Shown here in pieces: positions 16,607 through 27,793 of a DNA stretch of 64,000 nucleotides. The stretch's first letter is position 1; each line of letters starts with the position of its first letter. The notes under the pieces were generated by a model. It searched no databases. It saw only the letters and a program-made list of their open reading frames with translations, and was not told the DNA's origin. The stretch is taken from positions 75,077-139,076 of the forward strand of contig JBEKDA010000025.1 of the NCBI GenBank assembly GCA_050014595.1, given 5' to 3'. Source of the DNA: PALSA-129 sp050014595. Its GTDB lineage: Bacteria; Acidobacteriota; Terriglobia; Bryobacterales; Bryobacteraceae. A program made the translations under genes and the position numbers.

Positions 16607-17623
16607 ATGACGAAGTCCGTTTCGCTCGCACTGGCTGCCGCCACGCTGGCCGCCGCCCAGCCCGGCTTTTTCTCCGATATCCGCCAGCTCACCCACGGCG
16701 GGGAGAACGCCGAAGCCTACTGGGCCCCGGACGGCAAGCGACTCATTTTCCAGACCACCCGCCCGCCCTACGAGTGCGACCAGATCTTCATCATGAATGC
16801 CGACGGGTCCAACCAGCACCTGGTCTCCACCGGCAAAGGGCGCACCACCTGCGCCTACTTCCTCTCCGACAACCGGCGCATCGTCTACGCCTCCACCCAC
16901 CTCGCCGCCGCGGCCTGTCCCGCCAACCCCGACCGCAGCCGCGGTTATCTCTGGGGCGTCTTCGCCGGCTACGACATCTTCCTGGCGACCGACGCCGGGA
17001 AGATCCTCAAGCGCCTCACCGACACCCCGGGCTATGACGCCGAGGCCACCATCAATTGGAAAACCGGCAACCTGGTGTACACTTCGCTGGCCTCCGGCGA
17101 TCTGGACCTCTGGACCATGAAGACCGACGGCTCCCACAAGAAGCAGCTCACCAGGACGCCCGGCTACGACGGCGGCGCGGTCTTCTCCCGCGACGGTTCC
17201 AAGCTGGTCTGGCGCGCCAACTATCCCAAGACCGCCGAGGCCATGCGGCAATACAAGTCGCTGCTGGCCGACAACCTCACCGCACCCATGAAAATGGAGC
17301 TCATGGTGGCCGATGCCGACGGCTCTCACGCCCACGCCATCACGGATTTCGGCTGCGCCAGCTTCGCCCCCACGTTTACACCCGACGGCAAGCAGATCCT
17401 GTTCAGCTCCAACAAGCACAATTGCGACAGCCGCTACTTCGAGCTCTATCTGATCAATGTGGATGGCAGCGGCCTGCGGCAGGTGACCAACTTCGGCGGC
17501 TTCACGTCTTTTCCGGAGTTTTCGCCGGATGGCGGGACGCTGGTATACTGTTCCGATCACGATGCCAAGGAGCGCTACGAGTTCAACATTTTCACCGCAA
17601 GGTGGACGCGCTGGCGTCGGTAA
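16607..17623 (+). CDS. TolB-like PD40 beta-propeller protein, secreted
   Basis: A 338-residue protein with a short signal peptide (TKSVSLALAAATLAAAQPGFF) followed by repeats of the WD40-like PD40 type: APDGKRLIFQT, SDNRRIVYAST, SRDGSKLVWRANY, TPDGKQILFSSNKHN and SPDGGTLVYCSDHD. These build a six-bladed propeller as in periplasmic TolB. No pal or tolQRA genes are near, so a general binding or scaffolding role is likelier than the Tol complex. A TATACT -10 box at 16587-16592 leaves a leader of well under 10 bases, and there is no ribosome site, so translation may start on a nearly leaderless message. Confidence 0.85.
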   Translation: MTKSVSLALAAATLAAAQPGFFSDIRQLTHGGENAEAYWAPDGKRLIFQTTRPPYECDQIFIMNADGSNQHLVSTGKGRTTCAYFLSDNRRIVYASTHLAAAACPANPDRSRGYLWGVFAGYDIFLATDAGKILKRLTDTPGYDAEATINWKTGNLVYTSLASGDLDLWTMKTDGSHKKQLTRTPGYDGGAVFSRDGSKLVWRANYPKTAEAMRQYKSLLADNLTAPMKMELMVADADGSHAHAITDFGCASFAPTFTPDGKQILFSSNKHNCDSRYFELYLINVDGSGLRQVTNFGGFTSFPEFSPDGGTLVYCSDHDAKERYEFNIFTARWTRWRR

Positions 17624-17656
17624 GATCCCGCTCAATTCGTTTCAGGAGAAAACACC

Positions 17657-17881
17657 ATGGCCCAACCGAATTTCGAACACATATTCTGGTACACGGTTTC
17701 GCTCAAGATGCCGCCTGAGGTCATCGGGCCGGTTGCCGGCTGGGCTAGGAACTCGGCGCGGTGGGTTTTTGCTGAGCGCCGCCCAGCGCCGCGAGCAGAT
17801 TCTTGCCTGAGGGCGACCCCAATCCGGTGCAGGCGTCCCACCCCGGGGCCGCCGAAAACGAGCCGTTCGAGCCTTGCGTGA
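17657..17881 (+). pseudogene. Possible truncated gene start (unknown family)
   Basis: An ATG with a good AGGAG site 7 bases upstream opens a frame beginning MAQPNFEHIFWYTVSLKM. About 30 residues later it runs antisense into the 3' end of the S53 peptidase gene, where the amino-acid composition changes to shadow-type Arg/Pro/Ser. I read this as the 5' remnant of a gene whose remainder was lost. I do not recognise the family. A genuine 74-residue protein is possible but less likely. Confidence 0.3.
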
Positions 17882-19310
17882 TGTCGTGGAAAGCCTGCGT
17901 CGAACTAGAGAGCCCATAAAGGGCCGGCTGGAGGAATCCCAAGGGTTTCCCGAGCTTCTCGTTGAGCAGCGCAATCATGCCGCTCCATAGCGGCGCGACC
18001 GCGCTGGTGCCGCCGATCACCATGGATTTCCCATCCACCAGCACCTGGTATCCCGATTCCGGGTCGGCATCCCCGGAAACGTCCGGCACGCCCCGCCCGC
18101 CGCCCGAGGGAGGAGTCACGCCGGCGCTCGCTTGCCAGGAGGGCAACCCAAACTGCACGCTGAACCCGCCGCCCGTGGCGCCGCCTTGCGCGCCATCGTT
18201 CCAGACCGTCTCGCTCGAAATGGTCCCGTTGGAGCTCTGCAAGTCGGTGCCCCCGCAAGCTACAACGTGCGGGCTGGACGCCGGGAAATCCACATGGTTT
18301 TTCCCGTCATTCACTCCGTCGCTCGAACCGTTATCGCCGGCCGCCACGCAGATGCTCACGCCCAGCACGGCTGCGTCCTGCGCCGCCGCATCGAGGGCCG
18401 TCATCGCCTGGCCCGTCCAGCCCGATTCCGGCCCTCCCCAACTGATGGAGATCACCGAGGGCTTGTTCGTCGCGTCGTGAATCGCCGTGCTGAGCGCGTC
18501 CTGAAAGCCGTTGGTGGTGTTGGGTGCAAAGTACACGACAATCCGCGCGCCGGGCGCGACCGCCCCGGCCACCTCGATGTCCAATAGCACCTCTCCATCG
18601 GCGCTGTTGGGGTTCGTCGGTTTGTTCTTCCCCTTGTCCACCGATACCGGGATCACCGTGGGTTCCTTCACGCCGATCAAGGAGAAGTAGGCCTGCAGGT
18701 CGGCTGCACGATAGCCGCCGCCGAGTTCCAGAATGCCGATGGTCTGTCCCGTCCCGTCGACATCCAGCGGGAACTGGTAGAGCTGCGCAACCTGCCGCGG
18801 CGTATAGGAGACCGCCTTCGGCGCGTTGGCTTTCGGCGTGTGCGCTCCGTGCAGGCGGAAATGTGGTTTGACGTGAGGCCGGTTATCCAGCCCGAGCACA
18901 GCCTCGATCGACCCCGCGATTTCCGCCGGAACGTGGACCGCGCCCGTGCGCGCCCGGTATTGGGTCCCCTCGATCTCGTAGCGCTCGAATGGGACGTCGA
19001 AGGCTTTCGACAGGTCGCCTGCGGTTCCTTCCAGCTTGACCGTGCGGCGCTCGGGCGCGACTTCGGTCACCGTAAGGTTGTACTCCCTGGCGAATGCCTT
19101 GACCTGGTCGATGGCGCCCGGATCGGCGCCGTATCTGGCGGCGAATTCTTCCCGCGTAATTGCGCCGCCGCCGGTCTGAGGCGCTTCGATGCGCGCCTTC
19201 GGTTTGAGGATCACGGAAACTTCGATCACTTCGTCCTTCGGCACATCGCCTACGCGCGTGCCGGCCGGACTCCGGTCGCTGCCCGGGAGCGGAACTTTGT
19301 TGCTGGCCAT
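17745..19310 (-). CDS. S53 family peptidase (sedolisin/kumamolisin type)
   Basis: An acid-active serine-carboxyl endopeptidase, 521 residues. The activation prodomain is residues 1 to about 165 (EVSVILKPK, then SKAFDVPFERYEIEGTQYRA). The catalytic domain follows: the Glu/Asp pair in DGEVLLDIEVAGAVAPGA, the oxyanion Asp region SISWGGPESGW, and the serine in VIGGTSAVAPLWSG. The Ca-binding C-terminus (AFHDITQGSNGSF...GWDACTGLGSP) is intact. The ATG at 19310 is preceded by AGGAGGAAGCCA; an earlier in-frame ATG at 19331 lacks such a site. There is no classical signal peptide, which is common in bacterial kumamolisin-like proteins. Divergent from the decarboxylase gene. Confidence 0.95.
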   Translation of the reverse strand: MASNKVPLPGSDRSPAGTRVGDVPKDEVIEVSVILKPKARIEAPQTGGGAITREEFAARYGADPGAIDQVKAFAREYNLTVTEVAPERRTVKLEGTAGDLSKAFDVPFERYEIEGTQYRARTGAVHVPAEIAGSIEAVLGLDNRPHVKPHFRLHGAHTPKANAPKAVSYTPRQVAQLYQFPLDVDGTGQTIGILELGGGYRAADLQAYFSLIGVKEPTVIPVSVDKGKNKPTNPNSADGEVLLDIEVAGAVAPGARIVVYFAPNTTNGFQDALSTAIHDATNKPSVISISWGGPESGWTGQAMTALDAAAQDAAVLGVSICVAAGDNGSSDGVNDGKNHVDFPASSPHVVACGGTDLQSSNGTISSETVWNDGAQGGATGGGFSVQFGLPSWQASAGVTPPSGGGRGVPDVSGDADPESGYQVLVDGKSMVIGGTSAVAPLWSGMIALLNEKLGKPLGFLQPALYGLSSSTQAFHDITQGSNGSFSAAPGWDACTGLGSPSGKNLLAALGGAQQKPTAPSS

Positions 19311-19464
19311 TGGCTTCCTCCTGCTCTCCATCAAAGAGCTTCTGTAAGTATAGTCGTGCTGGGCGCGGATCGCCGGAGCGTCTGTGCTGCTCCGCACGCT
19401 ACCGGGGCTTGACGGAGCCCTGACGCAGTTCCAGCCGGGCGGCTAACCGGGCCCCGCACTTTCC

Positions 19465-20883
19465 ATGCACCCGAAAGGAATGCTAGAGTCGTATCCGATC
19501 ATGGACCGGAAAACCCATCCCAAACACGAGATTTCGCGCGTCATGCGACCCATGTACGCCCGCCACGGGCTGCTCGGACCGGCTGCCCGCCACTCCGTTC
19601 CCGAAGAGGAAATGCCGCCCAGCACGGCTTATCAACTGATTCACGACGAACTCATCATGGACGGCAGCTCGCGCTTCAATCTCGCCACCTTTTGTGGCAC
19701 CTGGATGGAGCCGGAAGCTGAGAAGCTGATGTCCGAAACCTTCGACAAGAACATGATCGATAAGGACGAGTATCCCCAAACCGCCGAATTGGAGATGCGC
19801 TGCGTCCACATGCTGGCCGAACTCTGGCACTCTCCCGACCCCGAAGGCACCATCGGAACCTCCACCATCGGGTCGAGCGAGGCCTGCATGCTCGGCGGCC
19901 TGGCCCTCAAGTGGCGCTGGCGCGAGAAGATGCGTAAAGCCGGCAAGTCCACCGGCCGGCCCAACATCGTCATGGGCGCCAATACCCAGGTCTGCTGGCA
20001 CAAGTTCGCGCGCTATTGGGATGTGGAGGAGCGCTCGGTGCCCCTGGAGGGCGAAAGCCTCGTGACGGATCCTGAACGGGCCGCGGCCGTGTGCGACGAG
20101 AACACCATCGGCGTCGTTTCCGTCCTCGGCAGCACCTTCACCGGCGACTACGAGGATGCACGGGCTTTGAGCGCCGCGCTGGACCGTCTCCAGGAGAAGA
20201 CCGGGCTCGATATTCCGATCCACGTCGATGGCGCCAGCGGCGCTTTCGTCGCTCCCTTCCTGCAACCTGAGATCATTTGGGATTTCCGCCTGCCCCGCGT
20301 GAAGTCCATCAACACATCCGGCCACAAATACGGCCTGGTGTTTCCGGGCGTTGGTTGGGTCATCTGGAGGGAAGCTTCCGATCTCCATCCGGAGTTGATA
20401 TTCAACGTCGACTATCTCGGCGGCATCATGCCGACCCTGGCCATTAACTTTTCGCGGCCGGCCAGCCAGGTGGTGGCGCAGTATTACAACCTGATCCGCC
20501 TTGGCAGGTCCGGCTACCGCGAAATTCACAAAGCCTGCCAGGACGTCGCGGTTCACCTCGCCAAACAGATTGCCGCCATCGGTCCCTTTGAGTTGGTGAG
20601 CCAGGGCAACGATCTCCCGGTGTTCGCGTGGAAACTCAAGCGGGAAGCGCACTGGTCGCTCTACGATCTGGCCGATCGCCTGCGCGACCGCGGTTGGCAG
20701 GTCCCTGCCTACCGCATGCCCGCGAACCGCCAGGACCTGGTAGTGCAGCGGGTAGTGGTGCGCAACGGCTTTACCTGCGACCTGGCCGACATGCTGGTCC
20801 GCGACATCCGCCGCCACCTGGACTGGTTCGCCGCGCAGCCCGGCTTCCGGTCTACGGCCCAAGCCGAGCGGTTTCACCACTAG
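19465..20883 (+). CDS. gad: Glutamate decarboxylase
   Basis: A PLP enzyme converting glutamate to GABA while consuming a proton, used in acid tolerance. The 472 residues include FNLATFCGTWMEPEAEKLM, IGTSTIGSSEACMLGGLALKWRW, VDGASGAFVAPF and the PLP lysine in SINTSGHKYGLVFPGVGW. The C-terminus is shorter than in E. coli GadB and lacks its autoinhibitory HTD plug tail. No glutamate/GABA antiporter gene (gadC) is adjacent. The start could also be the ATG at 19501; none of the candidates has a good ribosome site. The neighbouring acid-active S53 peptidase suggests life at low pH. Confidence 0.93.
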   Translation: MHPKGMLESYPIMDRKTHPKHEISRVMRPMYARHGLLGPAARHSVPEEEMPPSTAYQLIHDELIMDGSSRFNLATFCGTWMEPEAEKLMSETFDKNMIDKDEYPQTAELEMRCVHMLAELWHSPDPEGTIGTSTIGSSEACMLGGLALKWRWREKMRKAGKSTGRPNIVMGANTQVCWHKFARYWDVEERSVPLEGESLVTDPERAAAVCDENTIGVVSVLGSTFTGDYEDARALSAALDRLQEKTGLDIPIHVDGASGAFVAPFLQPEIIWDFRLPRVKSINTSGHKYGLVFPGVGWVIWREASDLHPELIFNVDYLGGIMPTLAINFSRPASQVVAQYYNLIRLGRSGYREIHKACQDVAVHLAKQIAAIGPFELVSQGNDLPVFAWKLKREAHWSLYDLADRLRDRGWQVPAYRMPANRQDLVVQRVVVRNGFTCDLADMLVRDIRRHLDWFAAQPGFRSTAQAERFHH

Positions 20884-21064
20884 ACCACTCCCTGCTTTGG
20901 TTTTTGTCTCTGCCTTTCTTCGCGCCTCTGCGTCTCCGCGGTGAATTCTTCATTTCGGTCGTTTGGTTGCGGCTTCGCCGCCGCTTGTGCCGAGTGCCTC
21001 ACAGCGTCGGAGCTTCAAGCGTACTTGCAGCGTCGGGCGGCCAGATGACCCTTCCTGCGCGATT

Positions 21065-21706
21065 TCACCGAACCGTCGTCCCGAGATGCATCCAATAGTG
21101 CTCGGCAATCGGCCCGAGCGATAGGGCCGGGAAGAACGTCAGAGCTGTCACCAGTACGATGGTGCCGAGCAGCAAGGCTGCGAACAGCGGGCCATGCGTA
21201 GGCATGGTTCCGCCGGTGACTGCCAGACGATGCTTGCGCGCCAGGCTCCCCGCTATGGCGAGTGCTGGAATGATCACCAGGAATCGTCCAATGAGCATCT
21301 CGAGGCCCAGGGTCGCGTTAAACCACGGCGAATTGGCGTTGAGCCCGGCGAACGCGCTCCCATTGAGGTCGGGAGTGATGGGAACACTGCCGGCCGGCGC
21401 CCGTGCGGTTCCCAACCCGTTCGGATTCAAAGGCAGAGAGCCCTGGAAACGCAGCAGGGCATAGAACAGGGCAAAATTGACGAGCCCGAAGAGCAGGGTG
21501 GCCGCGGCGTAAGTGGTCCAGGTCTGCTCGATCTCGGGGTCAATCCCGCATGCCCGGTAAATGGCCCTCTCAATGGGAGCCAGCGTACCGGAAAGAAAGG
21601 TGCGCTCTCCCCTGAAGACGTTGGCCATGTAGGCCCCGAGAGGCTTTGTGATTCCGAGCAGCGCTCCCAGAAAGACCACGAACTGAGCCAGCGAGAACCA
21701 CGTCAT
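21065..21706 (-). pseudogene. kdpA: kdpA remnant with large in-frame internal deletion
   Basis: A 213-residue frame that is the two ends of KdpA, the K+-translocating subunit of the Kdp ATPase (normally about 560-600 residues). Residues 1 to about 98 match the N-terminus (FVVFLGALLGITKPLGAYM to RFQGSLPLNPNGLG). Residues from about 110 match the C-terminus (NGSAFAGLNANSPWFNATLGLEMLIGRFLVIIPALAIAGSL, TMPTHGPLFAALLLGTIVLVTALTFFPALSLGPIAEH). Roughly 375 residues, with most of the K+ selectivity-filter loops, are missing at LNPNGLG/TARAPAG. kdpB and kdpC are absent downstream. The product cannot be a working channel. A collapsed assembly is an alternative. Confidence 0.85.
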
Positions 21707-21844
21707 ACGTCCGGACTTGCAGGGCGGCTGCCGGACCCACGGATTTCGACCCGGCGCCGGGCCGCAGTTTCGCTCCGCTTCGGCATTATCAACTTGAGAT
21801 TACGCGACCAGGCATCGGGAAGCAATGGAGAAAGAATAAAGTTT

Positions 21845-22714
21845 CTATAAAGGCGGCGGCCCGGATCCCCGCGTGGCGCGCGATCGTGAGGCTCGCCACC
21901 CGGAGCCTTTTTGCCACACTGCGCTTACCAGCTCTGTCCGCCACATGGGACCGCCCTCGGAGGACGGGCCCTCTGCTTTCAGGAAGGTCGGGCAGCTTCC
22001 GCCGAGCATCCACACACGGGTATCGGGTGGCTGCTTCCCCACCAACTCTGCCAACACCCCGCGGACGCCTCCGATATCCACTTTGATGACGTACCGCGTG
22101 GCCTCGTGGCTGGCGCCGCCGGTCCAGAACGAATCCGTGCCCTCGGTCGTAATCGCCAGTTTTACCAGCAGGGGCTTCGGCGTGGCCACTACCATCGATG
22201 CCGTGGCTGATTGCGCGCCAGGTGCCAGGTTCTTGAGCAGGATTGGAACCATGCCATTGGCCAGGTCTGGCGGAAGTGCCAGGCGGGCGGTTTCTGTCTT
22301 GTCTTTGCCGTTATCGTCTCTGTAGCCAACCGTGACGAGGCCGGTGGAACCGTTGATCGAGACATCCATCGGGTGTTTGAATGCCGGTCCCTTTTGCACC
22401 AGGTGATCGGCCAGCAGGTGGAAATGACCGCTCTGCGAAAAGACCACGGTTTCGTCCTGCAGCGAGCCATCCTTGAAATGAAAGACCAACCGATTGGTCA
22501 CTTCGCGGCCATGCGTTACCTGGGTCGAGTCGCCATCGGCGATGATGTCGCCGTCTAACGTGCGTAAAACCAGGAAGCCACGGACTTCCCCCTCCATCTG
22601 GCGTACCGCCACGGATTGTGCCGGCAGAGAAGCGCCTTGGAACCCGGAGAGCCCCGCCCACGCCAGCACGATGGCGAGCATACCTGTCCGCAAGCGGCTG
22701 CTTGTCGAGCGCAT
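21845..22714 (-). CDS. Secreted protein of unknown function
   Basis: A 289-residue exported protein. The ATG at 22714 has a GGAGA site and is followed by a long basic signal peptide ending near SLPAQS. The mature part is beta-rich (FLVLRTLDGDIIADGDSTQVTHGREVTNRLVFHFKDGSLQDETVVFSQ...). This looks like one all-beta domain that binds or carries a small ligand, then a second half (RYVIKVDIGGVRGVLAELVGKQPPDTRVWMLGG) of similar nature. I do not recognise a family. The frame is open for another 370 bases upstream, but that part has Arg/Gly-rich shadow composition. Confidence 0.75.
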   Translation of the reverse strand: MRSTSSRLRTGMLAIVLAWAGLSGFQGASLPAQSVAVRQMEGEVRGFLVLRTLDGDIIADGDSTQVTHGREVTNRLVFHFKDGSLQDETVVFSQSGHFHLLADHLVQKGPAFKHPMDVSINGSTGLVTVGYRDDNGKDKTETARLALPPDLANGMVPILLKNLAPGAQSATASMVVATPKPLLVKLAITTEGTDSFWTGGASHEATRYVIKVDIGGVRGVLAELVGKQPPDTRVWMLGGSCPTFLKAEGPSSEGGPMWRTELVSAVWQKGSGWRASRSRATRGSGPPPL

Positions 22715-23124
22715 CTTTGTTCTCCGAAAGGATCTAGCACGTGGGCGGCCGAATCGCGAACCATGCGAGCCGCAACCGTAACCATGCGAGCCGCGACTTG
22801 TCGCACGACCGTGAGGGAGCGGAGCCCCTCCCTTCCTCGCACCCGGGCGCCTGTTCGACCGCCGGGGCGCCGGCGCCCGGCCAGGACCGCCTTTGCGGCT
22901 TGGCGCGCGGCGTCCGCCCCCAAAGCCGCGTGCAGAATCCGCCGCAACGAGTGCAGTCTTTGCTTCGCCAATCCGGTCGTCGAACCCGCATTCCACGACA
23001 ACCTTCGCCGCACCCTCGGATCCCGCCTGCGTCACCGTTTTCGCCTGTTCGGCACCCCGCGTGCTCTCCCATTCCCGACGCCACATACGATTCCGTTGAA
23101 AACGGCAGCCCCCGGAAGGAAATC
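22715..23124. repeat. Gene-free stretch with GCGAGCCGCGAC...GTGAGGGAGCGG repeats
   Basis: 410 bases between divergent genes. 22762-22813 carries two CATGCGAGCCGC copies followed by GACCGTGAGGGAGCGG, the same family as the palindrome at 11375-11496 but without the opposite arm. The rest has open frames on both strands but no ribosome sites or recognisable protein. Promoters for both flanking genes must be here. Confidence 0.55.
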
Positions 23125-23583
23125 ATGAGGACATATTCAACTACTCGAATTACCGGAGCCGTCTTGACGACCCTCCTCTTCGCGTTCTCCGCCTTCGCGC
23201 GCGACCACAGCGCCCTGAACGGCACCTGGACGCTGGTGCCCGCCAAGAGCGATTTTGCCGGCCAGCCCGTCGTTCAAACCGGCACCGTGACGATCGAAGA
23301 TCGGGAGGGCATCATTATCGTCTCTCGCAGTTTCGTGTACGAAGGCGCCACCGAGACCTTCTTCTACAGCGACCTTACCGACAGCGAGCACAACGCCACG
23401 ATTCACGCCGGCAAAGACCTCAAGAGCAAGACTAGGTGGGACCACGGCGTCCTGAAGGTGACCACCACGCAATCCGGCGTGATTACTCTCGAAAGCTACA
23501 CGCTTGCCGCGGATGGCGCCATGATGGTCAGCGTCGTAAGACCGCGGCATCAGCCGATCACGTTGGTCTTCCAGCACAAATAA
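23125..23583 (+). CDS. Small secreted beta-barrel-like protein, unknown function
   Basis: A 152-residue protein with a signal peptide (RTYSTTRITGAVLTTLLFAFSAFA). Beta strands begin LNGTWTLVPAKSDFAGQPVV, then TGTVTIEDREGIIIVSRSFVYEG and further strands ending RHQPITLVFQHK. The LNGTWTL(V/N)PAKSDF opening is common in acidobacterial exported proteins with a lipocalin-like or avidin-like layout. A GGAAGGAAATC ribosome site supports the ATG at 23125. The role is unknown. Confidence 0.8.
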   Translation: MRTYSTTRITGAVLTTLLFAFSAFARDHSALNGTWTLVPAKSDFAGQPVVQTGTVTIEDREGIIIVSRSFVYEGATETFFYSDLTDSEHNATIHAGKDLKSKTRWDHGVLKVTTTQSGVITLESYTLAADGAMMVSVVRPRHQPITLVFQHK

Positions 23584-23734
23584 AACGACGGCGTTCACAA
23601 GCAAATTCAAACTATCTCCGCCCCGTTTTCAGCCACTTACGCTGTTCCCACCCCAAACTCCCCAATCCCGCCTGCTACCCTGAAACCGGGATGGGCCCTT
23701 CGCGCCCGTCCCATTTCCATTTAAGGACACCTAT

Positions 23735-24400
23735 ATGTCTTCACTCCGTCAAGTCGAGGCCAATCGCCTCAACTCTCAGAAATCCACCGGCCCGCGATCC
23801 CCTGAGGGCAAGACCGCTTCTTCCATGAATGCCCTGAAATCCGGCATCGACGCGCAATCCAACATCATCCGCGGCGAAAATGCCGCCGACCTCCAGGCCC
23901 TCACCGGCCTCTACTACCAGGAATGCCACCCCTCCACAGCCCAGGAGCAGTTCTACGTCGACATCCTCATCCGCAATGACTGGCAACTCCGCCGCCTCGA
24001 ACGCGTCGACGCCCAGCTCTGGGAGTACCAGTTGGAGGGCCGCCTGCGCGATCTGCCCGAGTGCGAACTCGGCCGCGCCTACGCCGGCAGTTCCTCGCCC
24101 TTTTCCCGGCTCCAGCGCCGCAAGAATGACATCCAGCGCTCCACCACCCTGGCCCGTCAGGAATTGCACAAGCTCCACGCCGAACGCCCCTCCGATCCAA
24201 CCTCCCAACTCATTGAAACAGAACCTGCTTGCCCTCAAATTGGCTTCGTTCCTCCAATCTCCGGTCCGGCTCTCCCCAACCCGCCCCAACTGTCCGATTC
24301 TCAACCCGCCGCCCGCCTCGCCACCGAGGTTTGCGGCGGTCTGGCCGATATGAAACCTGTGAAGGCCGGATTGCAGGCGCCGGCACGGAAAAAACCGTGA
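23735..24400 (+). CDS. Hypothetical protein of an Acidobacteria/Planctomycetes expanded family
   Basis: A 221-residue soluble protein with the N-terminal signature RQVEANRLNSQKSTGPRSPEGKTASSMNALKSGI. This short motif (N-A-x-x-STGPRTPEGK-x-x-SS-x-NA-x-K-G-x) is found at the start of many paralogues in these phyla. The middle is helical and charged (IRNDWQLRRLERVDAQLWEYQLEGRL) and the tail is Pro-rich and variable. Its function is unknown. A role with DNA or mobile elements has been my impression of the family, but nothing here proves it. It overlaps the next gene by 4 bases (GTGA), although the partner is a membrane-signalling operon and the link may be accidental. Confidence 0.7.
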   Translation: MSSLRQVEANRLNSQKSTGPRSPEGKTASSMNALKSGIDAQSNIIRGENAADLQALTGLYYQECHPSTAQEQFYVDILIRNDWQLRRLERVDAQLWEYQLEGRLRDLPECELGRAYAGSSSPFSRLQRRKNDIQRSTTLARQELHKLHAERPSDPTSQLIETEPACPQIGFVPPISGPALPNPPQLSDSQPAARLATEVCGGLADMKPVKAGLQAPARKKP

Positions 24401-25910
24401 CCCGTTTCTTCATACTGACGCTACTGCTCTGTGCCCCGCCCGCTCTGGTCCAGGCCCAATCCGGCACGGAGCCCCGGCGCGCCGATGGTGACAAGGCCCT
24501 CTTCGGCGACCTGCCGGCCATCGACTCCGTCTCCCTGCACGCCCAGACTCTCGCCGAAGCACCCGCCAACGTCACCGTCATTACCGCGGCCGATATCCGC
24601 CGCTACGGCTATCGCACGCTCGCCGGCGCGCTCGCCTCCGTGCGCGGTTTCTACGTCGCCTACGATCACGAATACCACTACGTCGGGGTCGGCGGCATTT
24701 CCCTGCCGGGCGATTTCAACACCCGTTTCCTGGTGATGCTCAACGGCCATCCGCTCACCGACAATACTTACAATTCCAACGGCTTCTTCGGCCAGGATTT
24801 CGGCCTCGACATGGACCTGGTGGATCGCATCGAAATCATCCGCGGGCCCACCTCCGCGCTCTACGGCTCCAACGGCATCCTCGCCAACATCGACATCGTC
24901 ACCGGTCCCGGTAGCCCCGGAACGGGGCGTAAGACCCTGTCCTTCGACGGAAATGCAGAACCTCCCAGCGTGGGCATGCGTGTCGGCTCGGCCCGCGCCG
25001 CCTCCCCACTGCTGAACGCCTGTAAGAAGTGCGGAATAGCCTTCCTGCTGGCTTCGTGGATCTTCGCCGCCACCCTGCCCTCCGATCCCGCCGCTGTCCT
25101 GGTAGTTTCGGAGTCGGGCGTCGAGGCGTATGCCGAAGCGCTCGATGGCATCGGCTCCGCCTTCGCTGCGCCGGGGCTGCGCGTCGTGGATCTGCAGGCA
25201 GCCACCGGCGCGCGGGATCTCGCCGCCGCGCTCGAGAGCAAGGAAACCCGCGCCGTCATCGCCGTCGGCAGCCGCGCGCTCGATGAGGTGCGCGCCCGCC
25301 ACGCCGCTGTTCCAGTGGTGGCCGCCATGGTGCTGCACGGCGCCCAGGCCCCCAAAGCCGACGGCCACGTGGACCTGGATGTTTCGCTCGCCGCCCAACT
25401 CGGCGCCATGCGCGCCCTGTGGCCCGGGCGCACGCGCGCCGGCATCATCCGCAATCCGGCCCTCTCGCGCTATTCCGCCGACGCGCTGGAAGCCCGCGCG
25501 CGCAAGGAAGGCTTCCTCCCCGTGATCGTCGATTGCGACAAGCCCGCCAACCTGCTTAAGGCTCTCGCCGCGCTCAAGGGCAAAGTCGATTTCGTGATCT
25601 GTTGCCCGGACCCGGACCTCTACAATTCCGTCACCATCAAGCCGCTCGTGCTGGCTTCCCTCGAAGGTCGTCTGCCGTTGGTCGGATTTTCTCCGGCCTT
25701 CGTGCGCGCCGGCGCGGCCGCCGGCATCTACCCGGATTACCGGGATTCCGGCCGCCAGGCGGCCGAGATGGCCGAACGCCTCGTGCGCGGCGAAGACTGC
25801 GGGCCCGACACCGGCCCGCGCCATATCCAGGTGGCCGTCAATCAGCGGGTGGCCCGCCTGCTGGGCGTCGACTTCCGCACCGGTGCACTGCCCGTGGAGG
25901 TCTTCCGCTG

Positions 25911-25911
<1 letters not shown>
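24397..25911 (+). CDS. TonB-receptor plug fragment fused to ABC substrate-binding protein
   Basis: A 504-residue frame from GTG 24397 with two unrelated halves. Residues 1 to about 170 are a signal peptide (RFFILTLLLCAPPALVQAQ) plus a TonB-dependent receptor plug (VTVITAADIRRYGYRTLAGALASVRGF, LDRIEIIRGPTSALYGSNGILANIDIVT type). The 22-strand barrel that must follow is absent. After a junk-like GPGSPGTGRK segment there is a second signal-like helix (CGIAFLLASWIFAATLPSDPAA), then an ABC-type periplasmic binding domain (AVLVVSESGVEAYAEALDGI to the end) of the YtrA/TrpX-like PF04392 kind. The second half probably senses a ligand for the coupled kinase downstream. An internal ATG at 24976 could yield that half alone. 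Confidence 0.7.
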
Positions 25912-27322
<1,411 letters not shown>

Positions 27323-27326
<4 letters not shown>

Positions 27327-27715
27327 CGATGTCCAAATTACTCTTGGCGGAAGACGATGAATTCAGCCGCGACATGTTGGTGCGGCGTCTGGAGCGGCAG
27401 GGCTTTGTGGTGGTGGCCGCCGCCGATGGCCGCGAAGCCGTACTGGCGGCGCGCCAGCACCGGCCCGATCTCATCCTGATGGATCTGGACATGCCGGTGC
27501 TCGACGGCCGCGGCGCCATCGCGGCTCTGAAGAGCGATCCGCGCACCTTCAAGATCCCCGTCATCGTGCTCACCGCGCACGCCTCCGCGGAGCACGTCGC
27601 CGAAGCCGTCGCGGCAGGCTGCCAGGCTTACGAAACCAAGCCCATCGTCTTGCGCCGTCTGCTCGAGCGCATCGCCGAGTTTCTCGGCCCCGTGCCGGCC
27701 CCCGCGCAACCCTAG
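27323..27715 (+). CDS. Single-domain response regulator
   Basis: A 130-residue stand-alone receiver (CheY-like). LLLAEDDEFSR provides the acidic pocket, LILMDLDMPVLDGRG the phospho-acceptor Asp, then VIVLTAHAS with the switch Thr, and YETKPI with the conserved Lys. No output domain follows, so it must act through protein contacts or a phosphorelay. It overlaps the kinase by 4 bases (ATGA) and is surely its partner. Confidence 0.95.
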
Positions 27716-27793
27716 CGAAGTATTACAAGAGCTCAGCGATATTTTCACAGCCTGCCGAGGGCGCGGCCCCCAAGAGCGAGAATACGGCTCAAA

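Noticed and set aside
22741..23124. N-terminal extension of the small secreted protein
   Set aside because: It reads through repeat DNA. The signal peptide and ribosome site place the start at 23125.
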